DNA of 61,102 nucleotides from contig JASHNY010000123.1 in the NCBI GenBank assembly GCA_030041385.1, positions 1 through 61,102 on the forward strand, given 5' to 3'. The DNA comes from Alphaproteobacteria bacterium (lineage in GTDB: Bacteria; Pseudomonadota; Alphaproteobacteria; ATCC43930; CGMCC-115725). The translations under genes and the position numbers were made by a program. Shown one piece after another: positions 33,484-43,141 of this stretch. Below the pieces are notes generated by a model. That model ran no database searches and was not told the origin of the DNA. It was given only the letters and a program-made list of their open reading frames with translations. Every line of letters begins with the position of its first letter. The stretch's first letter is position 1.

Positions 33484-35325
33484 TCACTCCGACACCAGCT
33501 CCGCCTCGCGGCGCGCCGCCTCCTGCTGCTGCGCCCACATCGCCGCATAGATGCCGCCTTCGGCGAGCAGGGCGTGATGGTCGCCGCGCTCGACGATACG
33601 GCCGTGGTCAAGCACGAGGATTTCGTCGGCATCGACGACGGTGGACAGGCGATGGGCGATAATCAGCGTCGTGCGGTCGGTCGCGACCTCGGCGAGGCTC
33701 GCCTGGATTTCGCGTTCGGTTCGGGTATCGAGGGCCGAGGTGGCTTCGTCGAAGACCAGGATCCGCGGGTCCTTGAGAATGACCCGGGCGATCGCGACGC
33801 GCTGCTTTTCGCCGCCCGACAATTTGAGGCCGCGCTCGCCGACCAGCGTGTCGTAGCCGTCTGGCAAGGCGGTGATGAACTCGTGGATATGGGCGTGCCG
33901 CGCCGCCTCTTCGATCTCGGCGCGGCTGGCGCCGGGTCGGCCGTAGGCGATGTTGTAGAAGATCGAGTCGTTGAACAGCACGGTATCCTGCGGCACCACG
34001 CCGATCGCCCGCCTGAGGCTGTCCTGCGTCACCTCGCGGATGTCCTGGCCGTCGATCTCGATCGCGCCGGCATCGAGATCGTAAAAGCGGAACATCAGCC
34101 GCGCGATCGTCGATTTGCCGGCGCCGCTGGGGCCGACGATGGCGACGGTCGCCCCCGGCGCGATGCGGAAATCGACCTGCCGCAGGATCGGCCGGCGCGG
34201 GTCGTAGCGGAAATCGACGCGGCGGAAGGCGACCGACCCGCGCGGCACGGCGAGCGGCGGCGCGCCCGGGCGATCGACGATCTCGGCCTTGATCTCCAGC
34301 AGGTTCACCAGCTGTTCGAGATCGGTCAGCGACTGCTTGATGTTGCGATAGACCATGCCGAGGAAGTTGAGCGGCGTGTAGAGCTGGACCAGGTAGGCGT
34401 TGACCATGACGAAATCGCCGACCGTCATGTGCCCGGAGGCGACCCCCGCGCCGGCCCGGATCATGACCCCGATCAACCCGGCCGCGATGATCGCGCCCTG
34501 GCCGACGTTCAACAGCGCCAGCGTCGTCGCGCTCTTCACCGCGGCCCGCTGATAGGCATGAAGCGAGCGGTCGTAGCGCGCGGCCTCGTGCGCCTCGTTG
34601 GCGAAATACTTGACCGTCTCGAAATTGAGCAGCGCATCGACCGATTTCGCGTTCGCCTCGCTGTCGCGCTCGTTCATCTCGCGGCGAAAGCGGACCCGCC
34701 AATCGGTGATCGCAAAGGTAAAGGCGATGTAGAAAACGATCGTCGACAGCGTGATCGTGGCAAACGTCCAGTCGAACAGGCGCCACAAGATGGCGCAGAC
34801 GACAACAATCTCGATCAGCGTCGGCAACACATTGAACAGGATGAACGACAGCAGGAAGTCGATCGCCTGGGTGCCGCGCTCGACCGCCCGCGCCAGGCCG
34901 CCGGTGCGCCGTTCGAGATGAAAGCGCAACGACAGCGAATGCAGGTGGCGAAACGCCGCCAGGGCGAGCCGGCGCACGGCGAGCTGCTCGACCTTGGCGA
35001 AGACCGCGTTGCGCCCTTCGTTGAAGGCCTGCGCCAGGACCCGGGCGACGCCGTAGGCGACGATCACCATGACCGGCACGACGACGATCGCCGCCGCCTT
35101 GCCGCCGAGCGCATCCACCGCCCGCTTGTAGAGGAACGGAACGCCGATATTGACGAGGCGGCCGGCGACCAGCAGGACCATCGCCGCGGCCACCCGCGCC
35201 CGCAATTCGAAAGACTGGCGCGGCCACAGATAGGGCGCCAGCTCCTTCAACGCGCGCAGCCCGTCGATCAGCCGCCCCTTGGGCCCGGCCATGATCGGCG
35301 GCGGCATGCTCCCATAGGGGCTCAT
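33484..35325 (-). CDS. ABC transporter ATPase/permease of the ATM1/ABCB7 type
   Basis: This 613-residue half transporter has an N-terminal six-helix membrane domain (residues about 35-320) and a C-terminal ATPase domain. The ATPase shows Walker A (VGPSGAGKST), the Q-loop VPQDTVLFND, signature LSGGEKQRVAIARV, Walker B (ILVFDEATSALD) and an H-loop (IIAHRLSTV). NFETVKYFANE in the membrane domain is characteristic of the ATM1/HMT1 group, which exports glutathione-conjugated metals or sulfur species. Its ATG overlaps the stop of the MFS gene upstream (ATGA), so the two are translationally coupled. Confidence 0.93.
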   Translation of the reverse strand: MSPYGSMPPPIMAGPKGRLIDGLRALKELAPYLWPRQSFELRARVAAAMVLLVAGRLVNIGVPFLYKRAVDALGGKAAAIVVVPVMVIVAYGVARVLAQAFNEGRNAVFAKVEQLAVRRLALAAFRHLHSLSLRFHLERRTGGLARAVERGTQAIDFLLSFILFNVLPTLIEIVVVCAILWRLFDWTFATITLSTIVFYIAFTFAITDWRVRFRREMNERDSEANAKSVDALLNFETVKYFANEAHEAARYDRSLHAYQRAAVKSATTLALLNVGQGAIIAAGLIGVMIRAGAGVASGHMTVGDFVMVNAYLVQLYTPLNFLGMVYRNIKQSLTDLEQLVNLLEIKAEIVDRPGAPPLAVPRGSVAFRRVDFRYDPRRPILRQVDFRIAPGATVAIVGPSGAGKSTIARLMFRFYDLDAGAIEIDGQDIREVTQDSLRRAIGVVPQDTVLFNDSIFYNIAYGRPGASRAEIEEAARHAHIHEFITALPDGYDTLVGERGLKLSGGEKQRVAIARVILKDPRILVFDEATSALDTRTEREIQASLAEVATDRTTLIIAHRLSTVVDADEILVLDHGRIVERGDHHALLAEGGIYAAMWAQQQEAARREAELVSE

Positions 35326-36488
35326 GGATCCCCCGGAACCGCGCGCGGCAGGCGCCGGCCGACAGCCAGCGCCGCGACCACCAGCAGAACGCCCCACCAG
35401 AACGGAGAGGCGCGCCCGAGCCCGGCAAACAGCACCCCGGCGATGGCCGGGCCGATCACCCGCGAAAGACTGCCGACCGATTGCGCGACGCCCAATATTT
35501 CGCCCTGGCGTTCGAGCCCGGCACGGCGCGAGATCAGGCTGTTCAGCGACGGCTGCATTGCGCCCATGCCGAGCGCCAGGAAGGTCATCGACACGATCAG
35601 CGGCGCCAGCGCGCGCGATTCCGGCAGCACGAAAAGCCCGACCGCGATCAGGGCGAGGCCGCCCTGCATCAGCCGCTCCTCGCCGAACCGGCTGGTCAGC
35701 CTGCCGATCAATCCGCCCTGCATGATCGCCGACAACAATCCGACATAGGTGAAAATATAGCCGACCTTTGCCGGGCCCCATGCGAATTGACGCATCGCCC
35801 ACAAGGCAAAAGTCGCCTCCATCCCGGCGAAGGCGAGGATCACCAGGAACAGGACCAGCAGCAGCCGCGACAGTTCGGGGCGCGTCAGGGCTTCGCGGAT
35901 CGCCGCGACGCGGCTGCGCGCGGCATTCGCCCGCGCCTCCGGCTTCAAGCTCTCCCGCAATACCGCGACGACGCCGAGAAACGCCAGCATCGACAATCCC
36001 GCCGCGATCAATCCAGGCGTCCGCAGGTCGGCGGTCGCGAGGTTGTTGCCGGCGACGACGCCGCCGAGCGCCGGCCCGATGATGAAGCCAAGGCCGAAGG
36101 CGGCGCCGATCATCCCCATGCCGCGGGCACGGTTTTCCGGGGTGGTCACATCGGCGATATAGGCCTGCGCGGCGGCGATGTTGCCGGCGCAGGCGCCGGC
36201 CAGCGCCCGCGCGGCATAGAGCATCCACAGCGCCGAGGCGAAGCCGAGCCAGGTATAGGCGCAGGCCGCCGCGATCATGCTGGCCATCAGCACGGGCCTT
36301 CTGCCCACCCGGTCCGACAACCGCCCCCATACCGGCGCCGTCACCATCGACACCAGCGAATACACCGCGACGAGGATCGTCACCTCTTCCGGCGTGGCGC
36401 CGTAACGCTCCGCGTAAAAGGGCAATAGCGGGATGACAAGGCCGAAGCCGACCAGGTCGATGAAGACGATGAGAAACAGGACCGGCAT
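35322..36488 (-). CDS. Major facilitator superfamily transporter, TetA-like
   Basis: This 388-residue carrier has 12 predicted helices. The MFS loop signature after helix 2 reads GRLSDRVGRRPVL, and helix 5 has GFIIGPALGG, the drug/proton antiporter motif C. It resembles TetA-type exporters and may export a drug or metabolite. It forms a two-gene operon with the ABC half transporter downstream. Confidence 0.9.
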   Translation of the reverse strand: MPVLFLIVFIDLVGFGLVIPLLPFYAERYGATPEEVTILVAVYSLVSMVTAPVWGRLSDRVGRRPVLMASMIAAACAYTWLGFASALWMLYAARALAGACAGNIAAAQAYIADVTTPENRARGMGMIGAAFGLGFIIGPALGGVVAGNNLATADLRTPGLIAAGLSMLAFLGVVAVLRESLKPEARANAARSRVAAIREALTRPELSRLLLVLFLVILAFAGMEATFALWAMRQFAWGPAKVGYIFTYVGLLSAIMQGGLIGRLTSRFGEERLMQGGLALIAVGLFVLPESRALAPLIVSMTFLALGMGAMQPSLNSLISRRAGLERQGEILGVAQSVGSLSRVIGPAIAGVLFAGLGRASPFWWGVLLVVAALAVGRRLPRAVPGDP

Positions 36489-36698
36489 GGGTGAGGGTTG
36501 ATACGCGCCCGCGCCGGGTCGAACAATAGCGGATCAGCGGCGGCGCCGCGCCCCGGGACGGCGCTGCGGCAATCGGTCCGCTGTCCGGTGGTGCCCTGCA
36601 TCGAGCCGAGAGAACCGATACCGCGGCGGCCGAACCGGTCCTAAGATGCCCCCGCACCCGCGCTAAAGCGGGGTTTGCGGCCTGCGGAGGGATCGGCG

Positions 36699-37580
36699 AT
36701 GAAGCTGGGACGGCTGGGCGTGTGGAACGCGATGGACGCGATGAGCGCGGCCGACGGCGCCGCCTTTGCGCGGCGGGTCGAGGCCTGGGGCTATGCCGCG
36801 CTGTGGCTGCCGGAAAGCCGCGGGCGCAACGTGCTGGTGCACTCGTCGTGGCTGCTCGCCAATACGGCAAGGCTGATCGTGGCGCCGGGCATCGCCAACA
36901 TCTACGCCCGCGACCCGATGGCAATGGCCAACGGCCAGCGCGCCCTGGCCGAGCAATCGGGCGGCCGCTTCCTGCTCGGCATCGGCGTCTCCCATGCACC
37001 CTCCGTCGAAGGGCTGCGCGGCCACAACTACGGCCGCCCGATCGCGACGATGCGGGCCTATCTCGAGGCGATGAATGCGGCCACCTATGCCGCACCGGCG
37101 CCGCCGGAAAAACCGCTGACGATCCTCGCGGCGCTCGGCCCGCGCATGCTCGCCCTGTCGGCCGAAATGGCCGATGGCGCGCATCCCTATAATGTTCCGC
37201 CCGAGCACACCGAGGAGGCGCGGCGGATCATCGGGCCGGGCAAATTGCTGTGCCCCGAGGTCTGGGTATTGCTCGAAACCGACCCCGCGGCGGCGCGCGC
37301 CGCAGCGCGGCAGGCGCTGACGCCCTATCTGCGGCTCGACAATTACGCCAACAATTGGCGCCGGCTCGGCTTCGGCGACGCCGACATGGCGGGCGGCGGC
37401 TCCGACCGGTTTGTCGATGCCAACGTCGCCTGGGGCGATGAAGCCGCGATCCGCAGGCGCATCCAGGCGCACTGGGACGCCGGTGCCGACCATGTCTGCA
37501 TCCAGACCATCCGCCGGGACGGCGCGCGGCTGCCCGACGAGCGGCTGCTCGGCTTGCTGGCGCCGGGTTCGGGCGGCTGA
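36699..37580 (+). CDS. LLM class F420-dependent oxidoreductase (TIGR03620-like)
   Basis: This 293-residue luciferase-like protein has YAALWLPESRGRN near residue 32, RLIVAPGIANIYARDP, SGGRFLLGIGVSHAP and a C-terminal ADHVCIQTI strand. The ALWLPE form of the first strand is typical of the actinobacterial/alphaproteobacterial F420 subgroup. GGAGGGATCGGCG precedes the start. It is divergent from the MFS gene. No F420 genes are seen, so the cofactor is a family-level guess. Confidence 0.85.
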   Translation: MKLGRLGVWNAMDAMSAADGAAFARRVEAWGYAALWLPESRGRNVLVHSSWLLANTARLIVAPGIANIYARDPMAMANGQRALAEQSGGRFLLGIGVSHAPSVEGLRGHNYGRPIATMRAYLEAMNAATYAAPAPPEKPLTILAALGPRMLALSAEMADGAHPYNVPPEHTEEARRIIGPGKLLCPEVWVLLETDPAAARAAARQALTPYLRLDNYANNWRRLGFGDADMAGGGSDRFVDANVAWGDEAAIRRRIQAHWDAGADHVCIQTIRRDGARLPDERLLGLLAPGSGG

Positions 37581-37708
37581 CGCCGGCGGCCCGACCCCGC
37601 GGAAGGCGGCCTTGACGCATTCCGCGGCGCGGCCGACATTGTGCCGCGCCGACCATTCCGGGCGGTCCCGCGTGCCGGGCCGCCGCAATCTGCGGAGAAG
37701 GCGAGCAG

Positions 37709-38101
37709 ATGTATTCGGAAACGACCCGCGCGATCACGATCACGGTCCGGCCGTTCTATCTCGAACAGCATTCCTCGCCGGCCGACAATCATTACGTCTG
37801 GGCCTATCACGTCCGCATCGAGAACGGCGGCAGCGAGACGGTCCAATTGCGCAACCGGCACTGGCGCATCACCGACAGCTCGGGGCGGCTTCAGGAGGTG
37901 CGCGGGCCGGGCGTCGTTGGCGAGCAGCCGGTGCTGGGACCCGGCGAAAGCTTCGAATACACCAGCTCCTGCCCGTTGCCGACGCCATCGGGGATCATGG
38001 TCGGCGACTACGAGATGTCGACGCAGGATGGCGAGCGCTTTCTGGCGCGCGTCCCTGCTTTTTCGCTCGACAGCCCGCAGGAGCCGATACGCCTCAACTG
38101 A
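37709..38101 (+). CDS. apaG: ApaG protein
   Basis: This 130-residue fibronectin-type-III-like beta-sandwich protein is of standard ApaG length. Conserved marks are [37 protein letters not shown] and [17 protein letters not shown]. ApaG is linked to Co/Mg resistance and diadenosine tetraphosphate levels in enterobacteria; its biochemical role is unsettled. The gene stands alone, with folE 88 bases downstream in the same direction. Confidence 0.96.
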   Translation: MYSETTRAITITVRPFYLEQHSSPADNHYVWAYHVRIENGGSETVQLRNRHWRITDSSGRLQEVRGPGVVGEQPVLGPGESFEYTSSCPLPTPSGIMVGDYEMSTQDGERFLARVPAFSLDSPQEPIRLN

Positions 38102-38189
38102 GCGCGCCCAGATATTTGCCATACCCCCCGCGGGCGCCGCAGCGCCGGACATCGTGCCGGACCGCCGCCCCGCCAAGAAAGAAAGCCTG

Positions 38190-38858
38190 ATGCCGTCGAT
38201 TGCAAATTCCCCCAACGTCGTTCCCGCCACATCGGCGATCCGCCGCAAGCCGTCGCACCCGATCTCCCGTCCGAGCCGCGAAGAAGCCCTGGAGGCGGTG
38301 CGCACCCTCATCCGCTGGGCCGGCGACGACCCCGCGCGCGAGGGGCTTGCCGGCACCCCGGACCGGGTGGTGCGCGCCTACCGCGAATATTTCAGCGGCT
38401 ACGAAGAGGACCCGGTGGCGCTGTTGCAGCGGACCTTCGAGGAGATGGACGGCTATGACGAGATCGTCCTCCTCAAGGACATCCGCTTCGAATCGCATTG
38501 CGAGCACCACATCGCGCCGATCATCGGCAAGGTGCACATCGCCTATCTGCCGAACAATCGCGTCGTCGGCATCTCGAAACTGGCGCGGCTCGTCGAGGTT
38601 TACGCCAAGCGCCTGCAGATTCAGGAAAAGATGACCGCCCAGGTGGCCAACACGATCGATGAGGTGCTGCAGCCCAAGGGCGTCGCCGTGGTCATCGAGG
38701 GGGCGCACCAGTGCATGACCACGCGCGGCGTCCATAAATCCGGGGTCAACATGGTGACGAGCCGGATGCTCGGCGTGTTCCGCACCGATCCCACCAGCCG
38801 GCGCGAGGTGTTGGCGATGATCGGCACGCCCGCGGCCGGAACCGGCGAATACGTCTGA
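38190..38858 (+). CDS. folE: GTP cyclohydrolase I
   Basis: This 222-residue type I enzyme makes 7,8-dihydroneopterin triphosphate for folate. The zinc ligands lie in [10 protein letters not shown] and in a later [19 protein letters not shown] and RFQ-like residues of the family core are present. The frame is open far upstream, but the ATG at 38190 gives a normal length with a short disordered N-terminus. folC lies elsewhere in the window, beside accD. Confidence 0.96.
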   Translation: MPSIANSPNVVPATSAIRRKPSHPISRPSREEALEAVRTLIRWAGDDPAREGLAGTPDRVVRAYREYFSGYEEDPVALLQRTFEEMDGYDEIVLLKDIRFESHCEHHIAPIIGKVHIAYLPNNRVVGISKLARLVEVYAKRLQIQEKMTAQVANTIDEVLQPKGVAVVIEGAHQCMTTRGVHKSGVNMVTSRMLGVFRTDPTSRREVLAMIGTPAAGTGEYV

Positions 38859-38876
38859 ACCAATCCTGAGGCAGCC

Positions 38877-39404
38877 TCACCCCGCTGCCGGCGGCGACGG
38901 CCCCGGCGGCGCGGGGGCAACGATCTCGCGCCATTCGACCGCGCCCGGCGCCGACCCGAAGCGCAGGCGGATGCGGTATTTCTGCCAGTCGCGGCGATAG
39001 GCGACCGGGTCGGGCAAGACGATCGAGGCCTGCGACACCACGATCAGCGTTTCGCCCTGGCTGCGCAACGCCGGGGCGGCGACCGGGTTCGGCAGGATCA
39101 ACTCCGCGGGGCTGGCGCCCGACAATTCCGCCGGCAGGCCCGGCACGCCGGTGATCCGCGGCGAGTCGGTAACGTCGATCGATTCAGACGGGATGGCGGT
39201 GCCATCGGGCGCGATCAATTCCGCCTGACGCAGCGGCAGCCGGTCGGCAGTCTGGATCACGATCGTATCGGCGAGGCCATGCGGCGGAAAGCTCGCCGAC
39301 ACCGACGCGGTCGGCAACGGCGCCGGGCCGCTGCCGGTGCAGGCGGCGACGAGCAGAAACGGCAGAAGGCTCGGCAGCATCCAAGCCGGCGCAACGCGGC
39401 GCAT
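38877..39404 (-). CDS. Hypothetical lipoprotein
   Basis: This 175-residue protein has a basic N-terminus, a hydrophobic core and a lipobox LVAAC with the acylated cysteine at residue 22, so an outer- or inner-membrane lipoprotein is predicted. The mature part is rich in beta-prone segments and ends in a proline/alanine tail. No family is recognised. GGAGGGGTT before the ATG at 39404 is a strong ribosome binding site; the frame is open further upstream but without one. It is convergent with folE. Confidence 0.7.
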   Translation of the reverse strand: MRRVAPAWMLPSLLPFLLVAACTGSGPAPLPTASVSASFPPHGLADTIVIQTADRLPLRQAELIAPDGTAIPSESIDVTDSPRITGVPGLPAELSGASPAELILPNPVAAPALRSQGETLIVVSQASIVLPDPVAYRRDWQKYRIRLRFGSAPGAVEWREIVAPAPPGPSPPAAG

Positions 39405-39557
39405 AACCCCTCCGGGCATCAGGCGGAACATCTCCATCCGCCATCGGTTTAGCGCGAACCGCCCGCCGTCGGAAGGGCCGGAGGCGGGCGGTGGCGGGCA
39501 GCGTGCCCGCATGGCAGAATTGCCTGCGCAACGGGCCGGATCGGCGAGGAGGGCGGG

Positions 39558-40640
39558 ATGGGTGACGGGTCTGCGGTCGCGAGCGCCGATATCGGCCGGG
39601 TCGAGGACCAGTTTTTCACGATCCGCGATTTTCGCCTGGGCAACGGCACGGTGATGCCGGAGGCGACGATCGCCTATGAAACCTACGGACGGCTGCAGCG
39701 CCACGGCCGCAACGCGGTGCTGATCACGCACGGCTATACCGGCAGCCATCACCAGGCCGGGCGCAATCCCGCCAATGGCAACCTGGCCGGAGCCTGGGAC
39801 GGGCTGATCGGGCCGGGCAAGGCGATCGACACCGACAAACTGTTCGTCGTCGCCTCGAACATGCTGGGCTCGTCGTTTGGCTCAACCAACGCCGCGAGCG
39901 CCAACCCGGCGACCGGCCAGCCCTATGGCCCCGATTTCCCGCACATCACGGTCCGCGACATCGTCGCCGCGCAAAAGGCGTTGATCGAATGGCTGGGGAT
40001 CGGCCACCTCGTCGCCGTTGCCGGCCCGTCTTATGGCGGCTATCAGGCGTTCCAGTGGGCCACCGCCTATCCCGACCATATGGACGCGATCGTGCCGGTC
40101 AACACGGCGCCTTACGGCTCGGCCAATACGGCAAGGCAGCTGGCCGAGGTGACCGCGCGCCTCGCCAGCGACCCCGAGTGGCATCACGGGCGCTATTACG
40201 GCAAGGGCGGCGCCAAGACCGCGCTCACCGAAATCCGCGTCGAGACGCTGAAGCGCTATGGCATCGAGGCGGCGTTGGCGGCGCGCTACCCCGACCCGGC
40301 GGCACGCGAGGCCGCGATCCGCGAAACTGCCGCGGACTGGGCGGCGAAATGGGACGCCAATTCGCTGATCATTCTGCGCCGCGCCCTGCTCGGCTTCGAC
40401 ACCCGGCCGGACTTCGCGCGGATCAAGGCCAAAGTGCTCTACGTGCTGTGCCGCACCGACGCGCTGTTCCCGCCGGCGATCGCCCCGGCGGTGATGGCGG
40501 CGTTGAAGGCGGCCGGCGTCGACGCACGCTATTTCGAACTGGACAGCGACCTCGGCCATTCGTCGAGCGGCCCGGAGCACGCCAAATGGTCGCCGGTGCT
40601 GCGCGAATTCCTGGCGCCGCTGGTCGCCCGGGCGATATAG
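39558..40640 (+). CDS. Alpha/beta hydrolase of the homoserine O-acetyltransferase (MetX)-like family
   Basis: This 360-residue protein has MetX-type features: an N-terminal YETYGRL strand, HGYTGSHH, the nucleophile elbow AGPSYGGYQ (GxSxG) and a C-terminal DLGHSSSGPEH histidine. The clear acetyl-CoA/homoserine positions of true MetX cannot be confirmed by eye, and many such genes encode esterase-like relatives, so it is called MetX-like. GAGGAGGGC lies before the ATG. It is convergent with the CtpA-type protease gene. Confidence 0.82.
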   Translation: MGDGSAVASADIGRVEDQFFTIRDFRLGNGTVMPEATIAYETYGRLQRHGRNAVLITHGYTGSHHQAGRNPANGNLAGAWDGLIGPGKAIDTDKLFVVASNMLGSSFGSTNAASANPATGQPYGPDFPHITVRDIVAAQKALIEWLGIGHLVAVAGPSYGGYQAFQWATAYPDHMDAIVPVNTAPYGSANTARQLAEVTARLASDPEWHHGRYYGKGGAKTALTEIRVETLKRYGIEAALAARYPDPAAREAAIRETAADWAAKWDANSLIILRRALLGFDTRPDFARIKAKVLYVLCRTDALFPPAIAPAVMAALKAAGVDARYFELDSDLGHSSSGPEHAKWSPVLREFLAPLVARAI

Positions 40641-40654
40641 CCCTTCTGTCCGCG

Positions 40655-41983
40655 TCAGCGCCGGCTGGTCTGCCGCAGCGGCCGCCGGTGATGCTGCAGG
40701 TAGTCGACCGCCGCGGTCAGTTGCGCGTCCTGGGCGGTGCCGATCAGTTTCGGGTTGATCGGCCGGTCGGCTTCGGCGCCTGGTCCGGTCGGACGCGGCG
40801 GCGAGGTCTTGGTCGGGGCGAGTGCGCCGGTCGGCTTGAGGGTGCCGAACAGGTCGCTCTCGTGGGTTAGAATCGCGTTGGCGACCTCTTCGTTCTCGGG
40901 CAGCCGTACGGTGATGTCGGGCGTGATCCCGCTGCCCTGGATCGAGGCCCCGGACGGCGTGTAGTAGAGCGCGGTCGTCATGCGCAGCGCGCCCTGGTCG
41001 TCGACCGGGATGATGCTCTGCACCGATCCCTTGCCGAAGCTGCGGGTGCCCATCACCACCGCGCGGTGATTGTCCTGCAGCGCGCCGGCAACGATTTCCG
41101 AGGCCGAGGCCGAGGCCCCGTTGATCAACACCACGAGCGGCACGCCGCGGATGCGGTCGCCATCGGCCGGCGCGGCGAAGATGCGATTTTCGTCCGGGTC
41201 GCGTCCGCGGGTCGTGACCACCGTGCCCGAATCGAGAAAATCGCTGGCAACGTCGATCGCCGCGTCGAGCAGGCCGCCCGGGTTGTTGCGCAGGTCGAGG
41301 ATGAACCCGGCGAAATGGCCGCCGGCCTCGTGCCGCATCTCGGCCATCGCCGCCCGCAGTTCGGCCGGGGTGTTGTCGTCGAACGTGGTGAGCCGGACAT
41401 AGCCGATCCGCCCCGGCTCGAGCGTTGATTTTGCCGAGGCGACGTGGATGACCGCGCGCACGATCGGCACCTCGAACGGCGCGCGGTCGGCGCGGGCGAT
41501 GGTCAGCACGACGCGGGTGCCGGGGGCGCCGCGCAGCCGTTTGACGACCTCCTCGATGTCCATGCCGACGGTCGGACGCCCGTCGGCCTTGATGATGCGG
41601 TCGCCCGGCTCGATGCCGGCGCGCGATGCCGGAGTCCCCTCGATCGCCGCGATCACCTGCGGCACCCCGTCCTCGACCGAGATCTCGATGCCGACGCCGC
41701 CGAACTGGCCGGTCGTCGTCGCCACCAATTCGCGATACTCGGTCTCGCTGAGATAGTCGGAATGGGGGTCGAGCCGTTCCAGCATGCCCTTCAGCGCATC
41801 GACTTCGAGCTGGTGTTGCTTGACCGGAACGACGTAGCTCTTTTCGACCTCGTGCATCGTCTCTTCGATCAGGTCCAGATTCGAAGAGTCGCCTGGCGGC
41901 GGGTTGGGCGGCGGCGTATTGCAGCCCGCCAGCCCGACAACGATCGCCGCTGCCGCGGCGAGGCGCGCGGTGCGGCCGGTCAT
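40655..41983 (-). CDS. C-terminal processing peptidase (S41 family), lipoprotein
   Basis: This 442-residue protein has a lipoprotein signal (GLAGC, acylated C21), a PDZ domain (GVGIEISVEDGVPQVI, RAGIEPGDRIIKADG) and the S41 catalytic core. In that core NGASASASEIV holds the active serine and GTRSFGKGSVQ the lysine of the Ser-Lys dyad. CtpA-type proteases trim periplasmic or outer-membrane proteins. Its ATG overlaps the stop of the GST gene upstream (ATGA). Confidence 0.93.
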   Translation of the reverse strand: MTGRTARLAAAAAIVVGLAGCNTPPPNPPPGDSSNLDLIEETMHEVEKSYVVPVKQHQLEVDALKGMLERLDPHSDYLSETEYRELVATTTGQFGGVGIEISVEDGVPQVIAAIEGTPASRAGIEPGDRIIKADGRPTVGMDIEEVVKRLRGAPGTRVVLTIARADRAPFEVPIVRAVIHVASAKSTLEPGRIGYVRLTTFDDNTPAELRAAMAEMRHEAGGHFAGFILDLRNNPGGLLDAAIDVASDFLDSGTVVTTRGRDPDENRIFAAPADGDRIRGVPLVVLINGASASASEIVAGALQDNHRAVVMGTRSFGKGSVQSIIPVDDQGALRMTTALYYTPSGASIQGSGITPDITVRLPENEEVANAILTHESDLFGTLKPTGALAPTKTSPPRPTGPGAEADRPINPKLIGTAQDAQLTAAVDYLQHHRRPLRQTSRR

Positions 41984-42621
41984 GCTTCGCAATCCGGCTG
42001 GGCGCGCGGATGCGCCTGGGCAAAAGCGTCGAGCGTCATACAGGTCTCGTAAATCCGCCGGATCGTCGGGAAGGGTGCAAGATCGAGCCGATAGCGTTCG
42101 CTGTTGACAACCTGCGGCACCAGGGCGATGTCGGCAAGGCCGGGGGCATCACCGTGGCAAAATGCGCCGGTATGCGGGCTTGCCGCGAGCAGCGGTTCGA
42201 GTGCGCCAAACCCGGCATCGATCCAGTGATTGTACCACTGGGCGAGCGCCGCCTCGTCGTGGCCGAGCGGCCCGTGCAGATAGCGCAGCACGCGCAGATT
42301 GTTGATGGGATGGATGTCGCAGGCGACGATCGCGGCGAGCCCGCGCACCCGGGCGCGGCCGGCCGGGTCGCCCGGCAGCAGCGGCGGGTCGGGATAGCGT
42401 TCATCGAGATACTCGATGATCGGCAGCGACTGGATCAGCGTCAGCCCGTCGGTCTCCAGCGCCGGCACCAGCCCCTGCGGGTTGATCGCCCGATAGCCCG
42501 GCTGTTCCTGCTCGCCGCGCCGCAGGTGAATGAAGGCCTGCTGATAATCGAGCCGCTTGAGGTTGAGGGCGATGCGCACGCGAAATGCCGCGGACGAGCG
42601 AAAAAAGCCATAGAGCTTCAT
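41980..42621 (-). CDS. maiA: Maleylacetoacetate isomerase, zeta-class glutathione S-transferase
   Basis: This 213-residue GST-fold protein has a start, MKLYGFFRSSAAFRVRIALN, matching the zeta signature (SSCSWRVRIALN in most members, with AA here in place of CS). It also has NPQGLVPALE, IEYLDERYP, and the C-terminal QVVNSERYRLDL region of maleylacetoacetate isomerases. The family isomerises maleylacetoacetate or maleylpyruvate in tyrosine/gentisate breakdown. No homogentisate genes adjoin it, so the substrate is not certain. Confidence 0.87.
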   Translation of the reverse strand: MKLYGFFRSSAAFRVRIALNLKRLDYQQAFIHLRRGEQEQPGYRAINPQGLVPALETDGLTLIQSLPIIEYLDERYPDPPLLPGDPAGRARVRGLAAIVACDIHPINNLRVLRYLHGPLGHDEAALAQWYNHWIDAGFGALEPLLAASPHTGAFCHGDAPGLADIALVPQVVNSERYRLDLAPFPTIRRIYETCMTLDAFAQAHPRAQPDCEA

Positions 42622-42711
42622 GACCGGCGCCTGTGGTCGAGGAATCGCGTGCGCGACAGGCGCAAAACTACTCCGCCGCTGCGGCCGCGCAAAGGCCGCC
42701 GGCGGTGCCGG

Positions 42712-43098
42712 CTATTGTGTGAGCGTCCCGCCGGTACGGTTCAGGTAACGGGCGTCCTGCTCGTGCGAGCGGACATCGTTGGCCGGCAGGTGACCCTCGC
42801 CGGCCGCGCGCCACAGGTCGACGAAATTGGCCGCCGCCGCGCCCGTCGTCGCCGCCGGCGAATCGTCTGCCGTCTGCGGATGCGGCGTGCCGAGCTCGAT
42901 CCGATAACAGGCCTGGCGCTGCACGGCATCGAACTGGTTGAAGGTCGGGTTGCGCAGCTCGCATGTCCGCAGCGCGTCGCGCAGGCCCGGATCGCTCGGG
43001 TAAACCGCGTCGTAGTAGGCAACGACGCGCGAGGCCTGGGCGATGCCGACCGCAACGATGCCGGCCGCAATCAGCAGCGAAACCCGCGACAGCTTCAT
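42712..43098 (-). CDS. Hypothetical exported or membrane-anchored protein
   Basis: This 128-residue protein has a short basic start and one hydrophobic segment (VSLLIAAGIVAVGIAQA) that could be an uncleaved anchor. The extracytoplasmic part contains two cysteines (CELRNP, QACYRIEL) that might form a disulfide, then a low-complexity alanine/threonine linker. No family was recognised. Codon usage resembles that of the neighbours. It is in line with the DivK gene upstream and 90 bases before the GST gene. Confidence 0.6.
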   Translation of the reverse strand: MKLSRVSLLIAAGIVAVGIAQASRVVAYYDAVYPSDPGLRDALRTCELRNPTFNQFDAVQRQACYRIELGTPHPQTADDSPAATTGAAAANFVDLWRAAGEGHLPANDVRSHEQDARYLNRTGGTLTQ

Positions 43099-43141
43099 GG
43101 CCTCGTCCTGCCGCCGGCGCGGCCAAACGTCGCAGAAATCG

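Noticed and set aside
33484-37095. A 1203-codon frame suggesting a fusion upstream of the ABC transporter
   Set aside because: The upstream part is the MFS gene read out of frame. The ABC domain has its own ATG at 35325 overlapping the MFS stop.
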